Shown one piece after another: positions 33,539 through 42,464 of a DNA stretch of 64,000 bases (position 1 is its first letter; the number at the start of each line of letters is the position of its first letter). The notes below the pieces were generated by a model, which made no database searches, was not told the origin of the DNA, and saw only the letters and a program-made list of their open reading frames with translations. The translations under genes were made by a program, and so were the position numbers. Origin of the DNA: Streptomyces sp. NBC_00236. Its GTDB lineage: Bacteria > Actinomycetota > Actinomycetes > Streptomycetales > Streptomycetaceae. The stretch is taken from assembly GCF_036195045.1 (NCBI RefSeq), contig NZ_CP108100.1, positions 8,060,001 to 8,124,000 of the forward strand, read 5' to 3'.

Positions 33539-35584
33539 TCATCGCAGGAAGGCGGCAGCAACACCGGCATCCACCGGAATGTGCAGCCCGGTGGTGTGGG
33601 TGAGGTCGCCGCCGGTCAGTGCGAACACGGCGTTGGCGACGTGCTCGGGCAGCACCTCCCGCTTGAGCAGGGTCCGCTGCGCGTAGAACTCGCCGAGCTT
33701 CTCCTCCTCGATGCCGTACGTCGCCGCCCGCTGGGCGCCCCAGCCCGCGGCGAAGATCCCCGAACCCCGCACCACGCCGTCCGGGTTGATGCCGTTGACG
33801 CGGATCCCGTGCTCGCCGAGCTCGGCCGCCAGCAGCCGTACCTGATGCGCCTGATCGGCCTTGGTGGCGGAGTACGCGATGTTGTTGGGGCCGGCGAACA
33901 CGGCGTTCTTGGAAGCGATGTAGATGATGTCGCCGCCGAGGTTCTGCGCCTGCATGATCCGGGCGGCCTCGCGTGCGACGAGGAACGAGCCGCGCGCCAT
34001 GATGTGGTGCTGGAGGTCCCAGTCGCGCGCGGTCGTCTCCAGCAGGGGCTTGGAGATGGAGATCCCGGCGTTGTTCACGACGAGGTCCACACCGCCGAAC
34101 GCCAGCACGGCGGCCCGGAAGGCCTCCGCGATCTGCTCCTCGCTCGTGACGTCGACGGTGACGGCCACGGCCCGGTCCGGGCCGCCCAGGTCCTGCGCGA
34201 CCGCGGCCGCGTTCTCGGCGTTCAGGTCCGCCACGACCACACAGGCGCCCTCGGCCACCAGCCGGTGCGCGATGGCGCGCCCGATCCCCGAACCGGCCCC
34301 GGTCACCAGAGCGACCCGGGTGGCCAGCGGCTTCGCCTTCGGCATCCGGCGCAGCTTGGCCTCCTCCAGTTCCCAGTACTCGATCCGGAACTTCTCGGAC
34401 TCCTCGATCGGCGCGTACGTGGAGACGGCCTCCGCGCCACGCATCACGTTGATGGCGTTGAGGTAGAACTCCCCGGCGACGCGGGCGGTCTGCTTGTCCT
34501 TGCCGAACGAGAACATCCCGACCCCGGGCACCAGCACGATGGCGGGATCCGCGCCACGCATGGCGGGGGACCCGGGGACGGCGTGCCGCTCGTAATACGC
34601 CCGGTACGCCTCGCGGTACTCGCCGTGCAGCGTCTTGAGCCGTTCCACCGCCTCGGCGACCGGCGCGTCCGCGGGAAGGTCGAGCACCAGCGGGCTGACC
34701 TTCGTACGGAGGAAGTGGTCCGGGCACGAGGTGCCGAGGGCGGCGAGCCGCGGGTGTGCGGCGCGGGAGAGGAAGTCCAGCACCGGTTCGGCGTCGGTGA
34801 AGTGACCGACCATGGGGCGGTCGGTGGACGCCAGGCCGCGGATCACCGGCGCGAGTGCCGCCGCCCGCTCCCGGCGCTCGTCCGCCGCGAGGGCTTCGCG
34901 GCCGGGCAGTACGGCTCCGAACGGTTCGGGCCGGCCACGCTCCTGGAGGAAGGTCTCGGCCGTGCGGATCATCCACAGGGCGTTGCGCTCGCACGCGTCC
35001 GAGGTCTCGCCCCAGGCGGTGATCCCGTGACCGCCCAGGACGACACCGACCGCCTGCGGGTTGGCCTCCTTCACGGCTGCGATGTCCAGCCCGAGCTGGA
35101 AGCCGGGCCGACGCCAGCCCACCCAGGCCACCTTGTCGCCGAAGCACTCGGCGGTCAGCTTCTCCCCGTCGGCCGCGCACGCCAGGGCGATCCCCGAGTC
35201 CGGGTGCAGATGATCGACGTGCGCCGCCTCGACCAGGGCGTGCATGGCGGTGTCGATCGACGGTGCGGCGCCGCCCTTGCCGTGCAGGCAGTAGTCGAAG
35301 GCCGCCACCATCTCGTCCTCGCGCTCCACGCCCGGGTACACCTCCTTGAGGGCGCGGACCCGGTCCAGGCGCAGCACGGCGAGCCCTTCCTCCTTCAGGG
35401 TGCCGAGGTCACCCCCGGAACCCTTGACCCAGAGGAGTTCGGTCTCACCTCCGGTGACCGGGTCGGAGCCGGCCGCCTTCACGGAGGTGTTGCCGCCGGC
35501 GTAGTTGGTGTTGCGTGGGTCGGATCCGATCCGGTGCGCGCGCTCCAGGAGCGCGGCGACTTCGGCGTGGGTCGGGGACGTCAT
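33539..35584 (-). CDS. rhaD: Bifunctional rhamnulose-1-phosphate aldolase/short-chain dehydrogenase
   Basis: 681-aa fusion. The N-terminal ~400 residues form a class II aldolase/adducin domain with NYAGGNTSVKA near 27 and the zinc histidines HVDHLH near 123. It cleaves rhamnulose-1-phosphate to DHAP and L-lactaldehyde. The C-terminal SDR domain (from ~420) has VTGAGSGIGRAI, NNAG near 500 and YSATK near 570, and oxidises lactaldehyde with NAD+. Known as the RhaE/RhaW-type fusion in several bacteria. Of two ATGs, 35584 is better placed: AAGGA is 6 nt upstream, versus almost adjacent to 35590. Second gene in the operon. Confidence 0.93.
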   Translation of the reverse strand: MTSPTHAEVAALLERAHRIGSDPRNTNYAGGNTSVKAAGSDPVTGGETELLWVKGSGGDLGTLKEEGLAVLRLDRVRALKEVYPGVEREDEMVAAFDYCLHGKGGAAPSIDTAMHALVEAAHVDHLHPDSGIALACAADGEKLTAECFGDKVAWVGWRRPGFQLGLDIAAVKEANPQAVGVVLGGHGITAWGETSDACERNALWMIRTAETFLQERGRPEPFGAVLPGREALAADERRERAAALAPVIRGLASTDRPMVGHFTDAEPVLDFLSRAAHPRLAALGTSCPDHFLRTKVSPLVLDLPADAPVAEAVERLKTLHGEYREAYRAYYERHAVPGSPAMRGADPAIVLVPGVGMFSFGKDKQTARVAGEFYLNAINVMRGAEAVSTYAPIEESEKFRIEYWELEEAKLRRMPKAKPLATRVALVTGAGSGIGRAIAHRLVAEGACVVVADLNAENAAAVAQDLGGPDRAVAVTVDVTSEEQIAEAFRAAVLAFGGVDLVVNNAGISISKPLLETTARDWDLQHHIMARGSFLVAREAARIMQAQNLGGDIIYIASKNAVFAGPNNIAYSATKADQAHQVRLLAAELGEHGIRVNGINPDGVVRGSGIFAAGWGAQRAATYGIEEEKLGEFYAQRTLLKREVLPEHVANAVFALTGGDLTHTTGLHIPVDAGVAAAFLR

Positions 35585-35646
35585 GAGCATTCCTTCGGGA
35601 CGGGATGTGCGGGTCGACGGGCAGCGGCGTAGTGGTCCAGCCGGGG

Positions 35647-36813
35647 TCAGGCGCCCCAGCCGGCCTGGGTGCCGCCCACCCGGGCGGCGGCGATGCGCTC
35701 CTGGTTGCCGGAGGCGAGGTAGGCGGCGAACGGGTCCCCGGCCAGGCCCTGTTCCTCCCGGACCTCGGCCAGCAGCGGCCGTACGTCGGTGTTGTAGGCG
35801 TCCATCAGCACAGCGTTCGAGGCGAGCACGTCGCCCGACGTCTGCGCGGCGACGAGTGCGTCCATGTCGACCAGCAGGGCCTTGGCCGTCGCCTCCTGCA
35901 CATTGGCGACCGAGCGGATCACCGCGGGGATCTTCGCCTCGATGTTGTGGCACTGGTCGAGCATGAAGTTGACGTTGGTCTCGGAGCGCAGACCGCCGTT
36001 CTTCACGACCTCGTGCATGATCCGGAAGAGCTGGAAGGGGTCGGCCGCCCCGACCATCAGGTCGTCGTCCGCGTAGAAGCGGGAGTTGAAGTCGAAGGCG
36101 CCGAGCCGTCCCTCGCGCAGGAGCAGGGCAACGATGAACTCGATGTTCGTGCCCGGGGCGTGGTGCCCGGTGTCCACGACCACCTGCGCCTTCGGACCGA
36201 GCTTGAGGCAGTGCGCGTATGCCGTGCCCCAGTCGGGCACGTCCGTCGTGTAGAAGGCGGGCTCGAAGAGCTTGTACTCCAGCAGCATCCGCTGGTCGTC
36301 GCCGAGCCGCTCGTAGACCTCGGCCAGTGCTTCGGCCAGCCGGTCCTGACGGGCAACGATGTCATCCTGTCCCGGGTAGTTCGTGCCGTCGGAGAACCAC
36401 AGCTTGAGATCGGGGGACCCGGTCTCGTCCATGACGTCGACGCACTCCAGCAGATGCGCGGTCGCCTTGCGACGCACCACCGCGTCCGGGTGGGTGACCG
36501 AGCCCAGCTTGAAGTCGTCGTCCTGGAAGACGTTGGAGTTGATCGCGCCGATCCGCAGGCCGAGGCCCTCGGCATGACGGGTCAGTGCGGCGTAGTCGGC
36601 CACCTTGTCCCACGGGATGTGCAGCGACACCTTCGGTGCGACGCCCGTGAACGCGTGGACCTGTGCCGCGTCCTCCATCTTCTCGAACGGGTCCCGCGGC
36701 ACCCCCGGCTGCGCGAACACCTTGAACCGGGTCCCGGAATTGCCGTAGCCCCACGACGGGGTCTCGATCACCTGGGACTTCAGGGCTGCCTTGACGGCCG
36801 ACACATCAGACAT
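35647..36813 (-). CDS. rhaI: L-rhamnose isomerase
   Basis: 388-aa TIM-barrel isomerase of the Pseudomonas/Bacillus RhaI type, distinct from E. coli RhaA, converting L-rhamnose to L-rhamnulose. Metal- and substrate-site segments include VSLHIPWDKVADYAAL, LKLWFSDGTNYPGQDD near 160, LLEYKLFEPAFYTTDVPDWG near 205, VVVDTGHHAPGTNIEF near 237 and FDFNSRFYADDDLMVGAADPFQLFRIMHE near 265. ATG 36813 has GAGGTG upstream; the upstream in-frame extension runs through the promoter and operator. First gene of the operon. Confidence 0.94.
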   Translation of the reverse strand: MSDVSAVKAALKSQVIETPSWGYGNSGTRFKVFAQPGVPRDPFEKMEDAAQVHAFTGVAPKVSLHIPWDKVADYAALTRHAEGLGLRIGAINSNVFQDDDFKLGSVTHPDAVVRRKATAHLLECVDVMDETGSPDLKLWFSDGTNYPGQDDIVARQDRLAEALAEVYERLGDDQRMLLEYKLFEPAFYTTDVPDWGTAYAHCLKLGPKAQVVVDTGHHAPGTNIEFIVALLLREGRLGAFDFNSRFYADDDLMVGAADPFQLFRIMHEVVKNGGLRSETNVNFMLDQCHNIEAKIPAVIRSVANVQEATAKALLVDMDALVAAQTSGDVLASNAVLMDAYNTDVRPLLAEVREEQGLAGDPFAAYLASGNQERIAAARVGGTQAGWGA

Positions 36814-36862
36814 GAACACCTCGTAAGCAGAGTCACCCGGCGAGCGTGATCGCCGGAACATG

Positions 36863-36913
36863 TGAATCGTTTCATCCGAACGTACGCTAGGTATGACGCC
36901 GCTCACTAGTCAA
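36863..36913 (-). promoter_or_regulatory. Rhamnose operon promoter with LacI-type operator
   Basis: On the minus strand, TTGACT (36908-36913) and TAGCGT (36884-36889) are -35 and -10 elements separated by 18 bp. The start point would fall near 36877. Immediately downstream, TGAATCGTTTCA (36863-36874), read TGAAACGATTCA on the minus strand, matches the central-CG palindromic operators bound by LacI-family repressors, including those of actinobacterial rhamnose operons. Repression by blocking promoter clearance is expected. Confidence 0.75.
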
Positions 36914-36930
36914 GCGACCAGGCGGTCTTC

Positions 36931-36961
36931 GTTCGAGCTTGAACGGGGTTGAATCAATTCA
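36931..36961. promoter_or_regulatory. Upstream dyads of rha promoter
   Basis: TGAATCAATTCA at 36950-36961 fits the same TGAA-N4-TTCA frame as the operator at the start point. GTTC-GAGCTT-GAAC at 36931-36944 is a second dyad. Both lie upstream of the -35 box and could be an auxiliary operator or activator site. Region 36814-37069 contains no gene. Confidence 0.45.
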
Positions 36962-37069
36962 CCACGGATCGGGGCGACCCGCCCGAAGACGGGCCCGGCC
37001 CGCCCGGGAGATCCGGGGCGGGCCGGGGTCGGCCGGTGCGGTGTGCGGCCGTGCGGTGAGGGCTGCTGG

Positions 37070-37297
37070 TCAGTGTCCGCTGCCCGACATGCTGGGCTGG
37101 AGCGAGCGGACGAGGTCGAAGAACCGTGACTCGTTGCCCGAGAGACCGGCGCGGCGCAGCGCACCGTCCGCCTCGGCGATCGGTGAGGCGAGCAACGGCA
37201 TGTACAGCGGGGCGTCGTCCGGATCGGAGAGCGCCGCCCGCGTCGCTTCCAGTAAACGGACGTACGCCTGCGCCGCGGCGAGTTCGTCATTGCGCAT
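37070..37297 (-). CDS. Small conserved protein, unknown function
   Basis: 75-aa protein (MRNDELAAAQAYVRLLEATRAAL...), predicted all-helical and soluble, with GGAG 9 nt before the ATG. The C-terminus is RRAGLSGNESRFFDLVRSLQPSMSGSGH. It precedes the rha promoter on the same strand and follows the 165-aa unknown. I do not recognise the family. A longer overlapping frame in this area is rejected because it merges two different reading frames' worth of real genes. Confidence 0.6.
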   Translation of the reverse strand: MRNDELAAAQAYVRLLEATRAALSDPDDAPLYMPLLASPIAEADGALRRAGLSGNESRFFDLVRSLQPSMSGSGH

Positions 37298-37382
37298 CTC
37301 AGCATCTCCAGGTCAGAGGTGTCGGACCCACAAGCATCTCTCATGGGTCTGACAACGGCCCTCACCGAGAGCTGAGGCGCGG

Positions 37383-37880
37383 CTACCGCCGGCTGTCCGG
37401 CCGAGCCGCACCCGTCGGTGGTTCGACCTCCAGGAACCGGCGGCTGCGCGGCCCGCGGTAGAGCAGGGCCGTCCATCCCAACTCCCGCAGCACCGCGGCA
37501 CACCGGGTCAGCTCGCCCTCCTCCTCGTGCGCCGCGCCACTGCCCGGCGGGCCGAGCCACTCCACCCGCGCGGTGCCCGGTGAGGTGCCCGCGGCCACCC
37601 GGTACCCCGTCGCCGTGCGCCGGCCGGAGGAGTCGGCGGCCGACGCGGCCAGCCCCGCCGCCTCCAGGGCGAGAGCGACGGCCCGTACCGTCCGGTGCAG
37701 TTCCCACGCCGCCGGAACCGTCTCCGGGGCGGCGGAGCCGGTGTTCGTCAGGCGCCGGATCTGGAGCATCCCGGCGAACGCGGTCCGCACCGAAGCGGCC
37801 CGTCGTTCGGCCGGGCCCGGGGGCAAGGGGCCCTCCCCGGTGGCCGGTTCGAACCCGGCCTCTTCTTCCCCGGCGCTCAT
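37383..37880 (-). CDS. Conserved hypothetical protein
   Basis: 165-aa acidic/alanine-rich protein starting MSAGEEEAGFEPATGEGPLPPG after GGAGGGAG. Residues ~30-110 look helical, then a short beta segment (TALLYRGPRSRRFLEVEPP). No motif, signal peptide or membrane span. It sits just after the flavoprotein gene (60 bp) on the same strand. Confidence 0.55.
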   Translation of the reverse strand: MSAGEEEAGFEPATGEGPLPPGPAERRAASVRTAFAGMLQIRRLTNTGSAAPETVPAAWELHRTVRAVALALEAAGLAASAADSSGRRTATGYRVAAGTSPGTARVEWLGPPGSGAAHEEEGELTRCAAVLRELGWTALLYRGPRSRRFLEVEPPTGAARPDSRR

Positions 37881-37940
37881 CCGGTCTCCCTCCGCCGTGT
37901 CGCAGTGGGGCCAGTGTGCGCCGGCCCACTGACAACCGGC

Positions 37941-39323
37941 TCAGACGCTCCCGAGCACCTTGCCGGGGTTGAGGATGCCGTGCGGATCGAGTGCCGCCTT
38001 GACCGCGTGGTGCATGCCGAGCACCGCCGGGCCCAGTTCCTTGTTCATGCCGCGCATCTTCAGCAGCCCCACCCCGTGTTCACCGGTCACCGTGCCGCCG
38101 AGCGCGATCGCATCGTCCAGGATGTCCTCGAAGGCGTTCTGGGCGCGCGCCCGCGCGGCCTCGTCCCCCGGCGGGGTGATGATCAGCGGATGGAGGTTGC
38201 CGTCGCCCGCGTGCGCGATGTTGGCGATGAGAACATCGTGCCGGGCGGCCGTCCGTTCGATCCGGGCCAGCATCTCCGGCACGGCGGTCCGGGGTACGCA
38301 GACGTCCTCGGTCAGCACCGGACCGAGCCGCTCCAGCGCCGGATAGGCCAGCCGCCTGGCCTGGAACAGTGCGTCCGCCTCCTGCTGGTCGGTGGAGACC
38401 GCGGCCCAGGTCGCCCCGGCGCGTTCGAAGCACTCGCGGACCAGTTCGGCCTCGGCGTCACCCTCGGCGCCGGGCGTGTCGACACGGCCGAGGAGCACCA
38501 CGTCGGCGTCCGCGGACAGGCCCATCTTCTTCCAGGCGTCGACCGCGGCAAGGCAGTGGCGGTCGACGAGTTCGAGCGCGGAGGGGATGACGCCGGACGC
38601 GGTCATCGCACTCACGGCCTCACCCGCGGCGACGACGGACGAGAAGTACCCGGCCACCGTCCGTTCCTGGAGCCGCGCGGGCCGCAGGCGCACCGTGACC
38701 TCCGTGATCACCCCGAGGGTGCCCTCGGAACCCACCATCAGCCCGGCCAGGTCGTACCCCGCCACGCCCTTCGCGGTCCGGCGGCCGAGCGAGACGACTT
38801 CGCCGAGACCATTGACGACCTCCAGTCCCAGCACGTAGTCACGCGTCACGCCGTACTTGACGCAGCACATGCCTCCGGCGTTGGTCGCGACGTTCCCGCC
38901 GATCGTGGACCACGGCGAACTGGCCGGATCCGGCGGGTACCACAGCCCGTGCTCCGCGCTCGCCGCGCGCAGATCGTCGTTGACCACACCGGGCTGGACG
39001 ACCGCCAGCCGCTCCGCACGGTCGATCGCGACGACGCGGTTCATGTCCTCGAAGGACAGGACGATCGACCCGTCGACGGCGTTCGCGCCCCCGGACAGAC
39101 CGGTACCCGCGCCGCGCGGGACCAACGGGATGCGGTGGGTGACGCAGTGACGCACCACGTCCCGCACCTCTTCGGTGCTCTGCGGACGCACCACGGCCAG
39201 CGGTGTCCCGAACGGTGCCCACTCTGCCTCGTCGTGCTGGTATCGGGTCAGACCCGCGGGATCGGTCAGGACCCGCCGGGCCGGAATGCTGTCGACCGGT
39301 GCGTTCGCCACGGTGGTGGCCAC
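37941..39323 (-). CDS. FAD-linked oxidase, glycolate oxidase GlcD-like
   Basis: 460-aa VAO/PCMH-type flavoprotein related to GlcD and D-lactate dehydrogenases. FAD-binding features: VVRPQSTEEVRDVVRHC, VPRGAGTGLSGGANAVDGSIVLS near residue 70, PPDPASSPWSTIGGNVATNAGGMCCVKYG near 130, LMVGSEGTLGVITEVTVRL near 192. The C-terminal substrate domain has NIAHAGDGNLHPLI near 385 and TVTGEHGVGLLKM near 418. It oxidises 2-hydroxy acids such as glycolate or lactate, and could use lactate from rhamnose breakdown (inference). GGGAGG overlaps the GTG 39323; GTG 39311, with an 11-nt spacing, is an alternative start. Confidence 0.9.
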   Translation of the reverse strand: MATTVANAPVDSIPARRVLTDPAGLTRYQHDEAEWAPFGTPLAVVRPQSTEEVRDVVRHCVTHRIPLVPRGAGTGLSGGANAVDGSIVLSFEDMNRVVAIDRAERLAVVQPGVVNDDLRAASAEHGLWYPPDPASSPWSTIGGNVATNAGGMCCVKYGVTRDYVLGLEVVNGLGEVVSLGRRTAKGVAGYDLAGLMVGSEGTLGVITEVTVRLRPARLQERTVAGYFSSVVAAGEAVSAMTASGVIPSALELVDRHCLAAVDAWKKMGLSADADVVLLGRVDTPGAEGDAEAELVRECFERAGATWAAVSTDQQEADALFQARRLAYPALERLGPVLTEDVCVPRTAVPEMLARIERTAARHDVLIANIAHAGDGNLHPLIITPPGDEAARARAQNAFEDILDDAIALGGTVTGEHGVGLLKMRGMNKELGPAVLGMHHAVKAALDPHGILNPGKVLGSV

Positions 39324-39475
39324 CTCCCAAAAGATGTATTACCCATCATTATGGTCGCGGTGCCCCCCGAGGGTGCGGGCGGCCCCGGCGCCGCGGGTAC
39401 CTCGTGGTGGGGCCGGACACCGGAACTGGATAGGCTCGGCCGCCCAGGAACCGCGCAGCGAAGGACACACGTACC

Positions 39476-40339
39476 GTGCCCGAGAACGACAGAGCCCCCG
39501 GCACCGAGGGCAAGGACGGCCATGACGGCGGCGACCGTGCCGCGCTGCGCGCCGACTGCGGGAACTGCTTCGGACTGTGCTGCGTCGCGCTGACCCTCAC
39601 CCGGTCCGCGGACTTCGCCATCAACAAGGACGCGGGCAAACCCTGCCGCAACCTCCAGGAGGACTTCCGCTGCGGCATCCATACCCGGCTGCGGACCGAG
39701 GGCTTCGCCGGCTGCACGGTGTACGACTGCTTCGGCGCGGGCCAGAAGGTGTCCGGGGAGACCTTCGGCGGGCGGGACTGGCGCACGGCCCCGGAGAGCG
39801 CGCAGCAGATGTTCCAGGTCTTCCCGGTCGTACGGCAGCTCCACGAGCTCCTCTGGTACCTCACGGAGGCGGCTTCCCTCGCGCCGGCCCGCTCCCTGCA
39901 CGGAGAGATCCGGCGCAGTCTGGAGGAGACCGAACGCCTCACCCGCCTCGACGCGGACGCCCTCACGGACCTGGACGTGGCCACGCACCGCGACGGTGTC
40001 GCCGCCCTGCTCGCGCGCACCAGCGAACTCGTGCGCGCCACGGCCCCCCGGAAGAAGAAGCGCAGCCACCGGGGTGCGGACCTGATCGCCGCCCGCCTCG
40101 GAAGGGCGGACCTGCGGGGCGCCGATCTCCGCGGCGCCTACCTCATCGCGGCGGACCTCGCCGGCGCCGACCTGCGGCTGGCCGATCTGATCGGCGCGGA
40201 CTTCCGGGATGCCGATCTGTCCGGCGCCGACCTGACGGGGGCGCTCTTCCTCACGCAGTCCCAGCTCAACGCGGCCAGGGGGAACGGCGCCACCCGGCTG
40301 CCCTCCTCGCTCAGCCGCCCCGCGCACTGGGACAAATGA
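39476..40339 (+). CDS. Cys-rich pentapeptide-repeat protein
   Basis: 287-aa two-part protein. The N-terminal ~95 residues hold a cysteine cluster (DCGNCFGLCC near residue 27, then PCRNL, RCGIH, AGCTVYDCFGAGQ), resembling a metal-binding module. A helical linker follows (~100-195). The C-terminal ~75 residues are pentapeptide repeats of A(D/Y)L-x-x type (GADLIAARLGRADLRGADLRGAYLIAADLAGADL...), about 14 units forming a right-handed quadrilateral helix. Some pentapeptide proteins mimic DNA to protect gyrase, but function here is unknown. GTG 39476 follows AAGGA. Confidence 0.8.
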   Translation: MPENDRAPGTEGKDGHDGGDRAALRADCGNCFGLCCVALTLTRSADFAINKDAGKPCRNLQEDFRCGIHTRLRTEGFAGCTVYDCFGAGQKVSGETFGGRDWRTAPESAQQMFQVFPVVRQLHELLWYLTEAASLAPARSLHGEIRRSLEETERLTRLDADALTDLDVATHRDGVAALLARTSELVRATAPRKKKRSHRGADLIAARLGRADLRGADLRGAYLIAADLAGADLRLADLIGADFRDADLSGADLTGALFLTQSQLNAARGNGATRLPSSLSRPAHWDK

Positions 40340-40354
40340 CGGCACGCCACCTCG

Positions 40355-40879
40355 TCACGCCTGTGGGGTCCCGTCGGCCGGCGAGGCCTCCAGCGCCGCC
40401 TTGAGACGCTGGAGCGTGGTGCGGATGTTGCCGCGCTGGAAATCGGCGAAGGTGTGCCCCCGGGTGGCTGCCCGGTCGAAGGCGTTGGCCACGAAGTCCG
40501 GCCAGGCGCGGCGGTCGTCCCTCCAGATCTCGGTGACCCTGGTGCCGCCGTCCACTGCCTCGAAGCGGTACTCCCAGGTGGCGATCGCACCCGGCAGCCG
40601 CGGCCGCTTCGCCCCGATGGCGTGGACACGGAAGGCGAACCGTTCACCCGGGTCCGCCGCCGTCACCGTGCACCTGGTCGTCCAGCGCATGGCCCCGCGC
40701 TTGTTCCGGCCCTCGAAGACCATCCCGACGTACGCGCCCCGGCGTTGTCCGAGCACCTTCGCGCCCCGGTTCTCCGGACTCCAGCGCCCCATCTCCGTCG
40801 GGTCGCTCAAGCGGTCGTACACGAGCGAGGGTTCGGCGAGAACCACGATGCTGTCCGACACGGACATGGTGCGGCGCAT
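40355..40879 (-). CDS. SRPBCC (START-like) family protein
   Basis: 174-aa polyketide-cyclase/START-fold protein: MSVSDSIVVLAEPSLVYDRLSDPTEMGRWSPE is the usual opening, and WEYRFEAVDGGTRVTEIW the central strand pair. It is expected to bind a hydrophobic ligand, with no catalytic residues assured. ATG 40879 has GGAAG upstream; ATG 40867 (MSVSD) is an alternative. It converges with the pentapeptide protein gene at a 15-bp gap and diverges from the radical SAM gene. Confidence 0.85.
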   Translation of the reverse strand: MRRTMSVSDSIVVLAEPSLVYDRLSDPTEMGRWSPENRGAKVLGQRRGAYVGMVFEGRNKRGAMRWTTRCTVTAADPGERFAFRVHAIGAKRPRLPGAIATWEYRFEAVDGGTRVTEIWRDDRRAWPDFVANAFDRAATRGHTFADFQRGNIRTTLQRLKAALEASPADGTPQA

Positions 40880-41104
40880 GAGCACTTCCGTTCCGCGGCC
40901 GACTGCGGCAACCCCCGGGGCGTCGGAACGGCCGCACGGCCGACGGGCTCCCGGGCACCACACCCTACTCACCGGTCACATGGGGGAGGGTGCCGGGTTC
41001 GGGCCGTTCCGACGACCGGGCGCGCGAACGCTTCGCGTCCCTGGTTCGTTGGACAGGACGGCGTACCCGGAACACCCTCCACGACCGTACCCAGGAGCCC
41101 GCAC

Positions 41105-42457
41105 ATGCCCAGCCGAACCGACCCCGGCAGCACCGACACGAGCCGCACCCGTCTGATCGAGCGGCTGATGGAGCAGTTCCCGCACGTGCCGCGGGAGGCC
41201 GTCATCAAGGAGGATCTGCTGCGCGGCGGTGTGGCCTTCGACGAGTCCGCGCTCAGCGACAACGAGGGCGGCGACGTCAAGCCGAAGTCGTACTTCATCT
41301 TCTCGTTCGACCACGGCACCCTTCCCGAGCTCGGTGCGGCCGCGCTGCGCCGTCCTCCCGAGGAGATCGTGCTCACCGGCGGACCGTACGAACTGCGGCG
41401 CACGGTCGTCTCCGTGCGCGTCAATCCGGCGTCTCCGTACCGGGTGGCGTCCGACGCCGAAGGCGTGCTGGGGCTGTACCTCGACGGCCGGCGGATCTCC
41501 GATGTCGGCCTGCCTCCCATGCCGGACTACTACCGTCACACCCTCGGCAACGGAAAGTCGGTCATGGAGGTCGCGCCCACCATCCAGTGGGGCTACCTGG
41601 TCTACCTGACGGTCTTCCGCGTCTGCCAGTACTTCGGGGCGAAGGAGGAGTGCCAGTACTGCGACATCAACCACAACTGGCGCCAGCACAAGGCAGCGGG
41701 CCGCCCCTACACCGGAGTGAAGCCCGTCGAGGAGGTCCTGGAGGCACTGGCCATCATCGACCGGTACGACACGGCGAAGACCTCCACCGCCTACACCCTC
41801 ACAGGCGGCGCCATCACCTCCCACATCGGCGGACGGGACGAGGCCGACTTCTACGGCCAGTACGCCAAGGCCATCGAGGAGCGGTTCCCCGGCCGCTGGA
41901 TCGGCAAGGTCGTCGCCCAGGCCCTGCCCAAGGCCGACGTGCAGCGCTTCCACGACTACGGCGTGCAGATCTACCACCCCAACTACGAGGTGTGGGACCG
42001 CAGGCTCTTCGAGCTGTACTGCCCGGGCAAGGAGCGCTACGTCGGCCGCGACGAGTGGCACCGCCGCATCCTGGACTCCGCAGACGTCTTCGGCGCGCGC
42101 AACGTCATCCCCAACTTCGTCGCGGGCGTCGAGATGGCCGAGCCGTTCGGCTTCACCACGGTGAAGGAGGCGATCGACTCCACCACCGAGGGGCTGCGGT
42201 TCTTCATGTCGCACGGCATCACTCCGCGCTTCACCACCTGGTGCCCCGAACCGACGACACCGCTCGGCAGGACCAACCCGGACGGTGCGCCGCTGGAGTA
42301 CCACATCCGGTTGCTGGAGGCCTATCGCTCGACGATGGAGGAGTACGGACTCAGCTCACCTCCCGGCTACGGCCCGCCCGGTCCCGGACGTGCGGTGTTC
42401 TCCGTCAGCTCCTTCATGGACAGCCTGCCGGCCCGGCAGGAGGACGACAGGCCCTAG
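41105..42457 (+). CDS. Radical SAM protein with CX8CX2C cluster
   Basis: 450-aa radical SAM enzyme. The [4Fe-4S]/SAM cysteines lie at residues ~177-189 in CQYFGAKEECQYC, i.e. CX8CX2C rather than CX3CX2C, followed by DINHNW. A Gly-rich SAM-binding strand TLTGGAITSHIGG lies near 230. VQIYHPNYEVWD near 288 and NVIPNFVAGVEM near 335 fit later barrel strands. The N-terminal 150 residues are an extra domain of unknown role (KPKSYFIFSFDHGTLPELGAAALRRPPEEIVLTGGPY). AGGAG is 8 nt before the ATG. The reaction is unknown and no precursor peptide or partner oxidoreductase is evident. Confidence 0.8.
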   Translation: MPSRTDPGSTDTSRTRLIERLMEQFPHVPREAVIKEDLLRGGVAFDESALSDNEGGDVKPKSYFIFSFDHGTLPELGAAALRRPPEEIVLTGGPYELRRTVVSVRVNPASPYRVASDAEGVLGLYLDGRRISDVGLPPMPDYYRHTLGNGKSVMEVAPTIQWGYLVYLTVFRVCQYFGAKEECQYCDINHNWRQHKAAGRPYTGVKPVEEVLEALAIIDRYDTAKTSTAYTLTGGAITSHIGGRDEADFYGQYAKAIEERFPGRWIGKVVAQALPKADVQRFHDYGVQIYHPNYEVWDRRLFELYCPGKERYVGRDEWHRRILDSADVFGARNVIPNFVAGVEMAEPFGFTTVKEAIDSTTEGLRFFMSHGITPRFTTWCPEPTTPLGRTNPDGAPLEYHIRLLEAYRSTMEEYGLSSPPGYGPPGPGRAVFSVSSFMDSLPARQEDDRP

Positions 42458-42464
42458 CGGCGAG

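Noticed and set aside
33513..35180. 555-aa frame on the same strand as rhaD
   Set aside because: Shifted-frame shadow of the aldolase/dehydrogenase gene; no recognisable motifs.
36910..37935. 341-aa minus-strand frame
   Set aside because: Spans two smaller genes with proper ribosome binding sites and better codon use in different frames.
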